Notes: generated from the letters alone by a model not told the origin. DNA of 64,000 nt from Chitinophagales bacterium (GCA_017303835.1 JAFLBI010000001.1:620001-684000); one strand, 5' to 3'; positions 1 through 9,533 are shown, numbered from the stretch's first letter. Made by a program: numbers and translations.

Positions 1-11
1 TCAATAACCAA

Positions 12-368
12 TCATTTCCGCATAATCTTTTCCAGCGACTTACCCTTGGCTAGTTCATCTACCAGTTTGTCGAGATAACGAACCTGTTGGGTGAGCGGGT
101 TTTCAATATTCTCTACGCGAATGCCGCAGATGAGCCCGGTAATCAGGGATGCATTTGGGTGGAGTGTGGCTTCTTGAAAGAAATCAGCAAAATTAGTTTT
201 GGCGCTAAGGTGTTGTTGCAAGGCTTTGTCTGAGTAGCCAGTGAGCCATTGAATCACTGCATGTAATTCAGCAACCGTTCTGCCTTTCTTCTCCACCTTG
301 GCTACATAGTGCGGATATACCGATGCAAAAGACATCTTGGCAATGCGTTCGTCTTGATTTGTGTTCAT
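12..368 (-). CDS. DUF2200 family protein
   Basis: A 118-residue protein that matches my memory of the DUF2200 family in length and motifs: KMSFASVYPHYVAKVEKKGR near the N-terminus, IQWLTGY in the middle and RYLDKLVDELAKGK near the C-terminus. No signal peptide or membrane segment is visible, so it is probably cytoplasmic. The biochemical function of the family is not known to me. The start ATG lies just before a short gap to the next gene on the same strand. Family assignment is fairly sure; no role is proposed. Confidence 0.85.
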   Translation of the reverse strand: MNTNQDERIAKMSFASVYPHYVAKVEKKGRTVAELHAVIQWLTGYSDKALQQHLSAKTNFADFFQEATLHPNASLITGLICGIRVENIENPLTQQVRYLDKLVDELAKGKSLEKIMRK

Positions 369-402
369 GCAGTTATGCCGAATTTATGGAAATCTATAGA
401 TT

Positions 403-1014
403 TTATAGGATCAGCCAATCCTTTTTTGCAATTCTTATCCATTTGCCATCAATCATTTGAAAAACCAATGCGATTGACCCAAAATAGGTTTCGTCAAGCG
501 TTTGTTGGATGTTTTCTTTATAAAAAACAGTCATGTCAATAAACGCAAATTTTTTATCATCAGAAATCAATGGTTCACTCGTAACGAAATAAAAGCCGGT
601 TAATGTAGATGATGATGATATGGTCTTGAAATTGCGACCGTTTAAAGATATTTTTTTGCGCTTGAAAGTTTGTGACTTGTTCCGTAATTGTTGTTTTGTA
701 GAGTCTGGGATAAGCACATCTAATGTCTGGTTTGCAAATAGATAGCTATGAAAATAGGGGTGATGTTCATCGTGTTGAATTTGTTGTATAACAGCATTCT
801 TTTGCTTGTTTTCAAAATCTTTCAGCCAAAACCTATTGCCATCCCATGTTTGTGTGGTGCTGATAATGAAAAAGAAGTTGGGCATTTTACGATCCATTAG
901 CGTGGTCAGCCTGAAATTGCTAGTATCGCTAAATGTTAGTTGATAGATCACTTGCTTTTGTGCGTGGCTAAGTATTGTGGTTAAACAAGCCAGAAAAATA
1001 AGCATCTGTTTCAT
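403..1014 (-). CDS. Secreted protein of unknown function
   Basis: 203 residues. The N-terminus (MKQMLIFLACLTTILSHAQ) is a clear signal peptide, so the product is exported. The mature part has no motif I recognise; it is polar with scattered aromatic residues. The C-terminal part (ALVFQMIDGKWIRIAKKDW) resembles the closing strand of NTF2/SnoaL-like folds, but that is only a guess. It is encoded 34 nt from the DUF2200 gene on the same strand. Confidence 0.6.
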   Translation of the reverse strand: MKQMLIFLACLTTILSHAQKQVIYQLTFSDTSNFRLTTLMDRKMPNFFFIISTTQTWDGNRFWLKDFENKQKNAVIQQIQHDEHHPYFHSYLFANQTLDVLIPDSTKQQLRNKSQTFKRKKISLNGRNFKTISSSSTLTGFYFVTSEPLISDDKKFAFIDMTVFYKENIQQTLDETYFGSIALVFQMIDGKWIRIAKKDWLIL

Positions 1015-1032
1015 GTGGATTGAAGCTAGTGA

Positions 1033-1227
1033 ATATAACGGCCAGGGCTTTGTGCAGTGGCCGATCGGAGTTACGAAAAGCCGGGTGCGAAATACCCACC
1101 GGAGATTAAAAGTACTTTTTTAAAGATCATATTTTAAAAGGCCGTGACAGCCCGATATGCTGCCGACCTATATTCTGTCGATGATATTTTGTTCTGACGG
1201 CCATTGCACAAAACCCAATGTTGTCAG
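1033..1227 (-). repeat. Structured palindromic intergenic region, attC-like in shape
   Basis: Between two minus-strand genes. An 18-bp inverted repeat (1045-1062 and 1199-1216) matches at 16 of 18 positions, spaced by 136 nt. A second, shorter inverted pair (about 1140-1150 and 1194-1202, GGCCGT.. / ..ACGGCC) is nested inside. On the minus strand the outer ends read TGACAAC and GTTATAT, which carry the AAC/GTT cores of integron attC sites. The rest does not fit the attC consensus well. It could equally be a structured RNA or a decayed mobile end. Confidence 0.35.
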
Positions 1228-1257
1228 CAGCCTTTTCTCTTCATCAAGTCCTGCTTC

Positions 1258-1866
1258 TTATTTTTCTAAGTGAATTTGAATCCCTATGTTTAATTGTATG
1301 CTATTTTTTGAAGTTCTATTATATCCCTTTGCATTCAATATTGTGTTGTTATAACCCAAAAGAAACTCCAAACCGACGGATGAATTAAAATATATGACTG
1401 GTCCTAGTCCTGCCGAAAATATACTTTGTCTCTCACTAAACGGTTTTGGAGAACCAATTCCATATTGGTAAGCTGCTTCAATAAGAATATTAAATGACTT
1501 TTCCGTGTCAAGGAAATAATAGCGGCTGAACGGACCTATCACAAATCTGAATTGTGTAAGCTTCCCACCGCTTCCTAATACCGAGCCATCAGGAGCAAAG
1601 GCATCTCCTGCTTTTCCTTTTTCCCAAGTTAAGGCAGGTCGTAGTCCAACTGCAAACTTGTCTTTGATAAAGTAGCCGATATTGGGTGAAACACTAATGT
1701 TAAATGCCTTTACGTTCTGTTCCCGTGCAGGCGAAACACTTGTATTCGTGCTGCTATATGCCGACAATTGTCCGGAGCCGCCGGCTAACCAATTTCCTTT
1801 TGATATTTGACCGAAACTTGATTGAAATAAAAGGATTGCAAGAAGAAAAAGAAATGTTTTTCTCAT
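1258..1866 (-). CDS. Outer membrane beta-barrel protein
   Basis: 202 residues with a signal peptide (MRKTFLFLLAILLFQSSFGQ). The mature chain has alternating hydrophobic/polar strands with many Gly, Tyr and Phe (KDKFAVGLRPALTWEKGKAG, GPFSRYYFLDTEKSFNILIE) and closes with a strand ending in charged residues. This is the profile of the small porin-like OMP_b-brl proteins common in Bacteroidota. Such proteins usually have no assigned substrate and none is proposed. Flanked by intergenic DNA on both sides, so probably monocistronic. Confidence 0.75.
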   Translation of the reverse strand: MRKTFLFLLAILLFQSSFGQISKGNWLAGGSGQLSAYSSTNTSVSPAREQNVKAFNISVSPNIGYFIKDKFAVGLRPALTWEKGKAGDAFAPDGSVLGSGGKLTQFRFVIGPFSRYYFLDTEKSFNILIEAAYQYGIGSPKPFSERQSIFSAGLGPVIYFNSSVGLEFLLGYNNTILNAKGYNRTSKNSIQLNIGIQIHLEK

Positions 1867-2086
1867 GAGGTTTGATTGTTATCTAAAATTCGAAAACAAA
1901 AGTGTTTGTGAAAATCCTTTTATATAATATATTGTTAAGCTAATGGGTAGAGTGCCATCGGGTTGCTGACAACTCATAAATATACGCAATAGAACTCCCT
2001 GAATTAATGGATATGGAGAAAAATCATCATTGAAAATCATTCATTTGCTATTATACTTTTTGTATTGTAATTGCGTCAATACAATG

Positions 2087-2857
2087 CTAATAGTATTCTT
2101 TCTTAACTACATTACTTAGCGCTGCATATGGTATTGTGATATCAATCATACCTACTGCATAAGATGCAATTTCATAAGGGTTATAGATTAGTCTAAGTCC
2201 TTTCTCGGTTAAGGCAAATGAATAAGCCAGCGGTATGGTATTATTCTGTATAAACAAGCCCATTTCTGCTACCGGTGTAGTGGTGGGTATTTCCAGGTGT
2301 TGTGCAATGGCTTTTTGTAGTAGGGGTTGAATTGCTTTTTCAGCATCAGGCAAGAGTATGTCATTCCAACTCAGTCGATTACCGGCTTGTGTAAACTGAT
2401 ACAACTGTGTGCCATAATTGCCATGCGCGCCACCGCTGTATTCATAGGCATACATGCTAAGTGTGTACAGGTCTTTGTAAACGGGTAGTAAAATATTTTT
2501 TGCCTGATAGCTCCAACCATTAGCCGGGCCAATACCCTTCATCTCTTTTGCAAAATTTTCATAGTGTGCGAAAAAACTATCGATACCGCTTTTTGCATCT
2601 GCCGCACCATTAAAACTTTGTTTGAGATACTGGTTTAGGGTATCAGCCAAAGCAGATTGGTTTCCAATCACCGGATATACCATACTGGCTTCCGCAGTAT
2701 CACCGGAGGCATAACCTTTTCTAATGCCTATTGAATCCATGGTATAGGTCAAACTGTCTTTGGCAACTGTAGTAGCTGTTTCTTCAGCCGTCTGATTACC
2801 GCATGCTGCAAACACGGGTATGGCTATCATGCAGGTGATAAATTGTTGGATCTTCAT
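2087..2857 (-). CDS. DUF3298/DUF4163 (RsiV-like) lipoprotein
   Basis: 256 residues. The N-terminus MKIQQFITCMIAIPVFAACGNQ ends in a lipobox-like AAC, so a lipid-anchored periplasmic or outer-membrane lipoprotein is expected. The middle (YSMYAYEYSGGAHGNYGTQL type segment followed by LSWNDILLPDAEKAIQPLL) matches the DUF4163-DUF3298 pair also found in the extracytoplasmic part of the Bacillus anti-sigma factor RsiV. The C-terminus (NPYEIASYAVGMIDITIPY) is typical of DUF3298. No sigma factor lies beside it, so an anti-sigma role is not supported. Confidence 0.75.
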   Translation of the reverse strand: MKIQQFITCMIAIPVFAACGNQTAEETATTVAKDSLTYTMDSIGIRKGYASGDTAEASMVYPVIGNQSALADTLNQYLKQSFNGAADAKSGIDSFFAHYENFAKEMKGIGPANGWSYQAKNILLPVYKDLYTLSMYAYEYSGGAHGNYGTQLYQFTQAGNRLSWNDILLPDAEKAIQPLLQKAIAQHLEIPTTTPVAEMGLFIQNNTIPLAYSFALTEKGLRLIYNPYEIASYAVGMIDITIPYAALSNVVKKEYY

Positions 2858-3480
2858 GTTTTATGTTTCTACTTCAATTTAAGTAAAGTATGTAAGCTTT
2901 AAGCAAGTTGAACAAAGAACAATAGAACAGGGGAACAAGGAACAGAAGAAGGAAGAATCGAGGGACTAGGAAAGAAAAACGACTAGCGTAAGGAATATTG
3001 AACAGATGAACAATAGAACAAGGAACAGATGAAGGCAGAAAGCTTAGGGCAGATAGTTTAATGCATAAAACAGAACGTAATATTTGTTGCCTTAAGGATT
3101 TTTTTTAATCTATATCCCCTCCTTGGCGAGGAGGGCCTGTCATCTGTAGCTTTAGCGAAAGATGAGTGGCATGTGTGCAACACATGACGGGGTGGTGCAG
3201 ATACCCCTCAGTCTCCTTCGGAGACAGCTCCCCTTGGCAGGGGAGCACATTAAATTGTAGGGATTCTTCGCGATCCTTTGCGTCTTCGCGCTTGTCCAAC
3301 GAAGCTTTAACGGTTTACCATCCATAGCCTTAGCGAAGGATGGAGTTGGGACTTTGCGGTTACTCCTACATTAATCTTAAATCTCAAATCAAAAATCACA
3401 AATCTTCAATAGTCAATAACCAATAACTCGGGCAACAAAACCCGCTTTGCAAGGCTCTTTTAAGCCTAAACCCTTTATTT
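2858..3480. repeat. Patchwork of dispersed repeats (region A)
   Basis: No gene is visible in about 620 nt. In order it holds: two copies of a GAACA-spaced purine-rich repeat (2908-2947, 2997-3034), a composite alpha/beta palindromic repeat (3114-3247), a GCG/AAAG-rich segment around 3258-3292, a solo gamma hairpin (3318-3343), and an A-rich CAAATC/CAATA segment (3380-3420). Each piece has relatives elsewhere in the window (regions B to F). The short open frame through the palindromes has no coding features. Confidence 0.8.
3114..3247 (-). repeat. Composite beta-alpha palindromic repeat, copy A
   Basis: Read on the minus strand it is beta (3201-3247), a 4-nt spacer, then alpha (3114-3196), the same order and spacing as copy C. 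Alpha runs from ACCACCCCGTC to GGAGGGGAT and contains a hairpin ATGTGT-TGC-ACACAT, an inserted gamma hairpin (3141-3164) and the terminal CCCTCC/GGAGGG hairpin. Beta begins TGCTCCCCTGCC and ends ACTGAGGGGTAT around a TCTCC-GAA-GGAGA hairpin. Confidence 0.85.
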
Positions 3481-3519
3481 AAGGGGTAGGCAGAAAGGGG
3501 CTGCCTCAAGGCAAACCGC

Positions 3520-3527
3520 TATTTTTG
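3520..3527 (+). promoter_or_regulatory. -7 promoter box of rnpB
   Basis: TATTTTTG matches the Bacteroidota -7 consensus TAnnTTTG. It ends five bases before the predicted 5' end of RNase P RNA, as expected for a stable RNA that starts at its own transcription start. Confidence 0.75.
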
Positions 3528-3531
3528 TGTT

Positions 3532-3911
3532 TACCATATACCCGAACTATCGCTTCTTCAAGCAATTGAAGGGGAGGAAAGTCCGGACAGCACAGGGCAA
3601 CCCATCCCGCTAACGGCGGGACCATCGGGCAACCGGTGAGAGACAGTGCCACAGAAAATAACTACCTCAGCAGGTGCAAGCCTGTTGCGGAAAAGGTGAA
3701 AACGTGGGGTAAGAGCCCACGGTTCGTTGTGGAAACGCAACGTTCGGGTAAACCTTGGGTGCTGTAATGCCACGTATAGTAACCGTAAAAGCGGCTCGCT
3801 TGTATTCCGAAAGGAATGGGTTACGGGGTAGGCAGCTTGATTCGCAGAGCAATCTGCAGAACAGATAAATGATAGTGTAGAAACAGAATCCGGCTTACGA
3901 GGTATATGGTT
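3532..3911 (+). ncRNA. rnpB: RNase P RNA, class A
   Basis: The catalytic RNA of RNase P, which removes tRNA 5' leaders. Seen directly: the hallmark block GGGGAGGAAAGTCCGGAC at about 3570 (P4 5' strand region), GAGAGACAGTGCCACAGAAA downstream, and ACAGAATCCGGCTTAC near the 3' end. Helix P1 closes the molecule: CCATATACC at 3534-3542 pairs perfectly with GGTATATGG at 3901-3909, which fixes both ends to within a few bases. No clear terminator follows; a coding sequence starts about 30 nt downstream, so some read-through is possible. Confidence 0.95.
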
Positions 3912-3941
3912 TTATCCAAATCTGCTGAAGAACTGAAACCA

Positions 3942-6900
3942 ATGAACAAGCGAAACAGGTTAATCGGACTCTTATGCGCCATGCTGATACTCAGCATGCA
4001 TTTGTCTGCGCAGCAAATCTGTCCGTCTGTTACCATTACAGGGCCTGTTTGTTCTGCAGATGGCATACTCACCGCTAATATCAATCCGGCTGCAGCTTCA
4101 CTTACCTGGAGACGTGATGGCAATATTATCGCCGTGTACAATGCTAGTTGGTCAACAGTAGCAACTACTGTTGCCGGCGGTAAGGGTAAGGGAACTTTGT
4201 TAAATCAATTAGACTTTCCTGCTGGCGTATTCGTAGATGCATCAGGCAATGTGTATGTGGCTGATGCGAATAATTATCGTGTAATGCGTTGGTCGCCCGG
4301 AGATAGTGTGGGTGTTGTGGTTGGTGGTGCCGGTGGCGATGGAAATGCACCTAATCAATTGCGTGCACCCAATAGTGTTTGGGTAGATGGTTTAGGTAAT
4401 TTATATGTTGCTGATCGCTTGAACCATCGTATTCAGCAAATTGCACCTGGTTCAACAAATGGTGTAACGATAGCTGGTGGTAATGGCCGTGGAAGTCAAG
4501 CAAACCAGTTAAGTGAACCGATGGATGTATTCCTCGATCCAGCAGGTAATATGTATGTGGCTGATGCAGGAAATCATCGTGTGATTAGGTATCCTGCAGG
4601 ATCATCTGCGGGAACAATTGTTGCAGGTGCAGGCGGTTTAGGTAATCAAAATAATCAGTTAAATAGTCCCCAGGGTGTTTGTGTTGATGCAGCTGGTAAT
4701 GTGTATGTAGCCGATGCATTGAATCATCGGGTATTGCGTTTTGCACCGGGTAATCAATTTGGTATAGTCGTGGCAGGTGGCAATACAGCTGGTGCTGGAC
4801 TGAATCAATTAAATGCGCCTTCAGATGTTTGGGTAGATGGTAGTGGTAATTTGTTTATTGCAGATAAGGGCAATCATCGTATTGTACGTTGGATACAGGG
4901 TGCTGCTACAGGAACGGTGATAGCTGGTAATTCGCTTGGTACGGCAGGTGCTACATCAACTGAATTACAGTTTCCATCCGGTATCCACTTTGATGCCAGA
5001 GGTAATTTGTATGTAGCTGATCAAAATAATTTACGTGTTCAAAGGTTTGCGGCAGGTGCTTTGAATAATCAACTGTTTATAGCTACCGGTGGAACTTATA
5101 CAGCTACAGTCACTTCTTTCACCGGCTGTTCAGTTACTTCATTGCCTTTTGCAGTGAACACATCGCCTACATTAACCATCACTGGTAATGCAGCAGTATG
5201 TGAAGGCGGTAGCACAACTTTAACTGCTGCTGGCTCTGCAAACTATGTTTGGTCGCCAACAACAGGCTTAAACACCAATACTGGCCCAACGGTTACAGTG
5301 CGTCCAACAGCAACCACAACCTATACGGTAACGAGTACGGCACCGAATGGATGTACCGGTAGGGCAGCCATTACTGTTTCAGTCAATCCAAAAGTAACGG
5401 TAAGCTTGAAAGGACCTGTATGTACAGGCAATGGACCATTAGAAGCGGTATTGAATAATATTCCAGCCAGTCTTGTTTGGCGATTAGAAAACAATATTGT
5501 GGCAACACATCTGCCTCGTTGGGATTCGCTTTCAACAGCAGTTGCAGGTGCCAATGGTTTGGGCATTGGTTCTAAGCAACTGGTATTACCTGCCGGCATT
5601 TTTGTAGATGCGCTTGGTAGTGTATATATCGCAGACGCAGAAAATCATCGTATTCAAAAATGGGCAAAAGGTGCAACAGAGGGTATCACAGTTGCAGGTG
5701 GTAATGGGCCTGGTATTAATCCCAATCAGTTGAACGGACCACAATCAGTATTTGTGGATGCTACTGGCGCCATATTGATAGCAGATGCGGGTAATCATCG
5801 TATCCAAAAATGGTTTGAAGGCATTAGTTCAGGTGTTACCATCGCTGGTTTTGGTGGGGAAGGTGCTGGTCTGAATCAACTGAATACACCGGTAGGTGTT
5901 TGGGCTGATGCTGCAGGTTGGCTGTATATCTCTGATCAAAATAACCATCGTGTTATTCGCTACGCACCCAATGCGCTTAGTGGCGAAGTTATTGCAGGTG
6001 ATATTAGTGGTAAAGCAGGTAGTAATAATAATCAACTGAATACACCACAGGGTATTTATTTGGATGCCAGTGGTAATTTATATATCGCAGATGGATTTAA
6101 TCACCGCGTGCAGCTATGGAATAGAGGTGCAACAACGGGTATTACGATTGCCGGCGGTAATGGTTTGGGTAATGCTGCTAATCAGCTGAATAACCCGCAG
6201 GGTGTGTTTGTAGATGGTGCGGGACAAATCTATATTGCCGATAAAACCAACCACCGTATTCAGCGTTGGGTTTTTGGTGCAAGTAGTGGTACAACAATTG
6301 CCGGAGACAGTACAGGTGTTCTGGGTAGCAGCTTAAGCAGAATGCAGTTCCCATCAGGTATTGCAATGGATCCAACGGGTAACCTCTTTGTATCGGATCA
6401 GAATAACTTGCGTGTATTGCGTTTCAATATTAGCAATATCAATCGTAATTACACGGCTGTAACCGGTGGTAAATATTATGTGCAGGCAACTGCTTTCAAT
6501 GGTTGTAATGTGAGTTCAGATTCTATCATTGTGAATGAATCACCGAAATTGCTGGTAAGCGGAAACACATTAATCTGTGCTGGCGATACCACTGATATCA
6601 CAGCCACTGGTGCAGATGTATATAGCTGGACGCCGGTAACAGGTGTGAGCAATTCAGCTTCAGGTACAGTGAAGATGAGTCCTGCTGCAACAACTTCTTA
6701 CACTTTGTCTGCAGCGAATAACAATGGATGCCGGGCCACGGAAACTGTAGTGATTACCGTGAATGCAAAACCAAGTGTGGTGATTGAAGGCGATAATTGT
6801 ATCACTACCAGTGGTGAATTGATAGCCAGAACCGCCACTTCAACCGCTAATCTGCGTTGGTTTAGAAAAGATACATTGGTGCGTAATGTGGCACCAGTAT

Positions 6901-8672
6901 GGGCTACTAGTGCCATCATAGTTGCAGGTGGTAATGGTGAGGGTGCAGATTCTGCTAAAATGAACAGAAATCAGGGACTTGCTTTGTCTGCCGAAGGGTT
7001 GATTTTTGTTGCAGATGCATTTAACCATCGCATACAACGTTGGGGTGCGAATGGTATTTTGGGTGTAACCGTTGCTGGTGGTAATGGTGCTGCTCAGGGT
7101 TTACAAGACTTAAACAATCCAGCAGCAGTCTTTTTAGATCCTGCTGGTAATGTATATGTAGCTGATCAAAACAATCATCGTGTCATTCGTTTCCCTGCAA
7201 ACAGCAGATTGGGTTCAGTTGTTGCCGGAGGTAATGGTGCTGGTAATTCAGCCACTCAATTAAATGCGCCAACGGGTGTGTTTGTAGATAGAGCGGGAAA
7301 CTTATACGTGGCTGATCAAAACAATCACCGTGTTCAGTTATTCCGTCCGAATAGTAATGTTGGTGTAACCATTGCCGGTACTGGTGTAGCGGGAAGTTCT
7401 GCACAACAGTTGAATAGTCCGCAAGCAGTATTTGTAAACAGAAATGGATTGATTTATGTGGTAGATGGTTTGAATCATCGTGTTCAACGGTATACAGCAG
7501 GTAATCTAACCGGTATTACAGTAGCAGGCTTAACAGGTTTAGGTAGTGCGGCCAATCAGTTTAACACCCCAAGGGCTATTTGGATAGATGGGGCCAATAA
7601 TATGTATATCGCCGATGCGGGTAATCATAGAATTCAATTTTGGCCCGATGGAAGCAATAGTGCAATTACCATTGCCGGTGGTAATGGCGCAGGTGCAGGA
7701 ACCAATCAATTGAATACACCATCAGGGGTTGTATTGGATAATAGTGGTAATCTATTTGTTTCAGAAGCGGGCAACCATCGGGTTACTCGATTCAATCTTA
7801 CCGCTCAAACTGCATTTCCTTATACTGTTGCAGTGTCTGATACGTTTAAAGTAATTGCTACTTCATTTGCAGGGTGTAGTGCAGTTTCAGATCCGTTCAT
7901 TGTGAATATCGGTGGAAGACCTGCAAAGCCTGTTACCACAAGTGATCCAGACTACTGCGTAAATGCTGCGGCTGTTCCTTTAACTGCATTGGGCAGCAAT
8001 TTAAAATGGTATGATACGGTAAGAGGCGGTGTAGCTTCAAACAGAGCGCCTGTACCGCCAACGACCAGACCTGATACACTTAAATATTATGTATCACAAA
8101 CAGCGCAGAATGGATGTGAGAGCGAGCGTTCTTTGATCACTGTGCGCATTTTTGAGAATCCAAAAGTTGGTGTCATCAGAACCAAAGCAGAACTGGTGCC
8201 AGGCGATACATCCTTCCTTTTTGCACGATCATCTACCAATATCAAAACTGTACGCTGGGAGTGGAATGGCAGTACACTGTCCAGAACAAGTAATCCATTG
8301 TTTGTATATTTTGGCGGACTAGGTAATTATCGTGCTGTTGTTACAGATTCTAATAATTGTGTAGGTGCATCTGATACAACCGCGAATATTATTGCCAGTA
8401 ATAAAGCTGAGAAAGTCGTATTTGTGTATCCCAACCCTACATCGGGACCTACGACTATTTTGTTTCAGGTTCCTGATAATACACCAAGTGTGTGGATCAG
8501 AATTGTAGGTGCAGATGGAAATACGGTTGTCAACAATCGATATACATCTTTAAGTACAGGCTATAATCGCTTAGACCTTGATCTCACAAACCTGAACAGA
8601 GGTATGTATGCTATTCGGATACTTACCGGATTAGGGGAGGAATTAGGCTCGAGGTTATTTTATCGAAAATAG
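3942..8672 (+). CDS. Giant NHL-repeat protein with T9SS sorting domain
   Basis: About 1576 residues. I choose the internal ATG (MNKRNRLIGLLCAMLILSMH..) because it gives a proper signal peptide; the upstream ATG would overlap the end of rnpB. The protein is three tandem modules of roughly 400-450 residues. Each starts with an Ig-like piece (GPVC..G.L.A.. then LxWRxxxN), continues with about six NHL repeats (GVFVDAxGNxYVADxxNHRVxR; consensus NHRI/NHRV recurs about 18 times) and ends in a Cys-containing PKD/Ig-like segment. NHL repeats form beta-propellers. The last 85 residues (VYPNPTSGPTTILFQV .. GMYAIRI) are a type A Por secretion C-terminal domain, so the protein is exported by T9SS to the cell surface or medium. 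Ligand unknown; adhesion or polymer binding is only inference. Confidence 0.9.
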   Translation: MNKRNRLIGLLCAMLILSMHLSAQQICPSVTITGPVCSADGILTANINPAAASLTWRRDGNIIAVYNASWSTVATTVAGGKGKGTLLNQLDFPAGVFVDASGNVYVADANNYRVMRWSPGDSVGVVVGGAGGDGNAPNQLRAPNSVWVDGLGNLYVADRLNHRIQQIAPGSTNGVTIAGGNGRGSQANQLSEPMDVFLDPAGNMYVADAGNHRVIRYPAGSSAGTIVAGAGGLGNQNNQLNSPQGVCVDAAGNVYVADALNHRVLRFAPGNQFGIVVAGGNTAGAGLNQLNAPSDVWVDGSGNLFIADKGNHRIVRWIQGAATGTVIAGNSLGTAGATSTELQFPSGIHFDARGNLYVADQNNLRVQRFAAGALNNQLFIATGGTYTATVTSFTGCSVTSLPFAVNTSPTLTITGNAAVCEGGSTTLTAAGSANYVWSPTTGLNTNTGPTVTVRPTATTTYTVTSTAPNGCTGRAAITVSVNPKVTVSLKGPVCTGNGPLEAVLNNIPASLVWRLENNIVATHLPRWDSLSTAVAGANGLGIGSKQLVLPAGIFVDALGSVYIADAENHRIQKWAKGATEGITVAGGNGPGINPNQLNGPQSVFVDATGAILIADAGNHRIQKWFEGISSGVTIAGFGGEGAGLNQLNTPVGVWADAAGWLYISDQNNHRVIRYAPNALSGEVIAGDISGKAGSNNNQLNTPQGIYLDASGNLYIADGFNHRVQLWNRGATTGITIAGGNGLGNAANQLNNPQGVFVDGAGQIYIADKTNHRIQRWVFGASSGTTIAGDSTGVLGSSLSRMQFPSGIAMDPTGNLFVSDQNNLRVLRFNISNINRNYTAVTGGKYYVQATAFNGCNVSSDSIIVNESPKLLVSGNTLICAGDTTDITATGADVYSWTPVTGVSNSASGTVKMSPAATTSYTLSAANNNGCRATETVVITVNAKPSVVIEGDNCITTSGELIARTATSTANLRWFRKDTLVRNVAPVWATSAIIVAGGNGEGADSAKMNRNQGLALSAEGLIFVADAFNHRIQRWGANGILGVTVAGGNGAAQGLQDLNNPAAVFLDPAGNVYVADQNNHRVIRFPANSRLGSVVAGGNGAGNSATQLNAPTGVFVDRAGNLYVADQNNHRVQLFRPNSNVGVTIAGTGVAGSSAQQLNSPQAVFVNRNGLIYVVDGLNHRVQRYTAGNLTGITVAGLTGLGSAANQFNTPRAIWIDGANNMYIADAGNHRIQFWPDGSNSAITIAGGNGAGAGTNQLNTPSGVVLDNSGNLFVSEAGNHRVTRFNLTAQTAFPYTVAVSDTFKVIATSFAGCSAVSDPFIVNIGGRPAKPVTTSDPDYCVNAAAVPLTALGSNLKWYDTVRGGVASNRAPVPPTTRPDTLKYYVSQTAQNGCESERSLITVRIFENPKVGVIRTKAELVPGDTSFLFARSSTNIKTVRWEWNGSTLSRTSNPLFVYFGGLGNYRAVVTDSNNCVGASDTTANIIASNKAEKVVFVYPNPTSGPTTILFQVPDNTPSVWIRIVGADGNTVVNNRYTSLSTGYNRLDLDLTNLNRGMYAIRILTGLGEELGSRLFYRK

Positions 8673-8673
8673 A

Positions 8674-9519
8674 TTAAGGGTTACATTGGTCGCAAGTGCC
8701 TGGATCTGCACATGGCTTAGCTACACGTTTCTGTTCTGTGTGACCGCATACCGTACAACCATAGATTTCAAGCAGTGTATTAGCTGTAGGTGAATTACAC
8801 CAGCAGCAGGGTAGTCCTGCAAATGTTTTTTGTATTTGGTAGCCGGGACTATGGCAAGCAAGACATTCGCTTTGCATCAAGGCCACAAGCTTTTCAGTTG
8901 TAAGCCTGATTTGTTCCTGACGCGTTGGGTTATGCATGGCCCTCAGATCCGTTTCTGCTATTACGGTTTCGCCTCTTGTCTTCGTAATGTGTAGATAGGA
9001 TTTGATCAGTTGATCGAAATCCTGTATGTCTTTATATACAAGTCTGTCACGTATCAATTCCTCGTTGCTCATGAGAATTACTTTGTGTTCGGGGAATCCG
9101 ATTGTGTGTACGAACTCTAGTAATTCTTCTAGATTCTTTGCGGTGATTTTTGCAGCATTGGTATTGTAGGAGCTATTGCGTGAGATAATCTCCTGCTGTG
9201 TTTTTCTATCGTATAATACAATGATTTCTGTATTGATGGTAATGAAAGGCGAATCAGGATGTGGATGAAATGCACCTTCGCTTGCCACTAATAAAGATGC
9301 GTTACTGATGGATTCTGCCTGTTTGATTTTTAATCTTGCAGTTCCCAACTGATCTGTAGGTCGCTCAATTTCTCCACTGAAAGTGCCCAGCATATCTGTA
9401 TCATATCGGGCCAGCTCTAAACTGATATTAAACGCATGCCATAGGATTGGACCGATAATGCGCTCTTTGCCATGTTTGGTGATAATGGCTGCAGTTCTGT
9501 TGTAGAATCTATCTGCCAT
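8674..9519 (-). CDS. DUF6671-like protein with C-terminal zinc ribbons
   Basis: 281 residues, no signal peptide. The N-terminus (YNRTAAIITKHGKERIIGPI) and the block DMLGTFSGEIERP fit my memory of the DUF6671 family. The last 65 residues hold three Cys pairs (CLAC, CCWC, CTVC followed by C and CDQC), which look like two zinc ribbons, one resembling a rubredoxin-type knuckle. Family function is unknown to me; zinc binding is inferred from the Cys spacing. It converges on the NHL gene with a one-base gap. Confidence 0.75.
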   Translation of the reverse strand: MADRFYNRTAAIITKHGKERIIGPILWHAFNISLELARYDTDMLGTFSGEIERPTDQLGTARLKIKQAESISNASLLVASEGAFHPHPDSPFITINTEIIVLYDRKTQQEIISRNSSYNTNAAKITAKNLEELLEFVHTIGFPEHKVILMSNEELIRDRLVYKDIQDFDQLIKSYLHITKTRGETVIAETDLRAMHNPTRQEQIRLTTEKLVALMQSECLACHSPGYQIQKTFAGLPCCWCNSPTANTLLEIYGCTVCGHTEQKRVAKPCADPGTCDQCNP

Positions 9520-9533
9520 TCAACCAAGTTCAC

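Noticed and set aside
2087..2857. Anti-sigma factor RsiV
   Set aside because: The domain pair is similar, but there is no transmembrane anti-sigma part and no sigma gene beside it.
3105..3299. Small gene on the minus strand in region A
   Set aside because: The frame runs through palindromic repeats and has no start signal, homology or codon pattern of a gene.
3558..4141. Small minus-strand frames in and after rnpB
   Set aside because: They are antisense to RNase P RNA and to the NHL gene; no coding signs.
4200..7800. DNA-level tandem repeats or CRISPR in the NHL gene
   Set aside because: The periodicity is that of NHL protein repeats in an intact reading frame.
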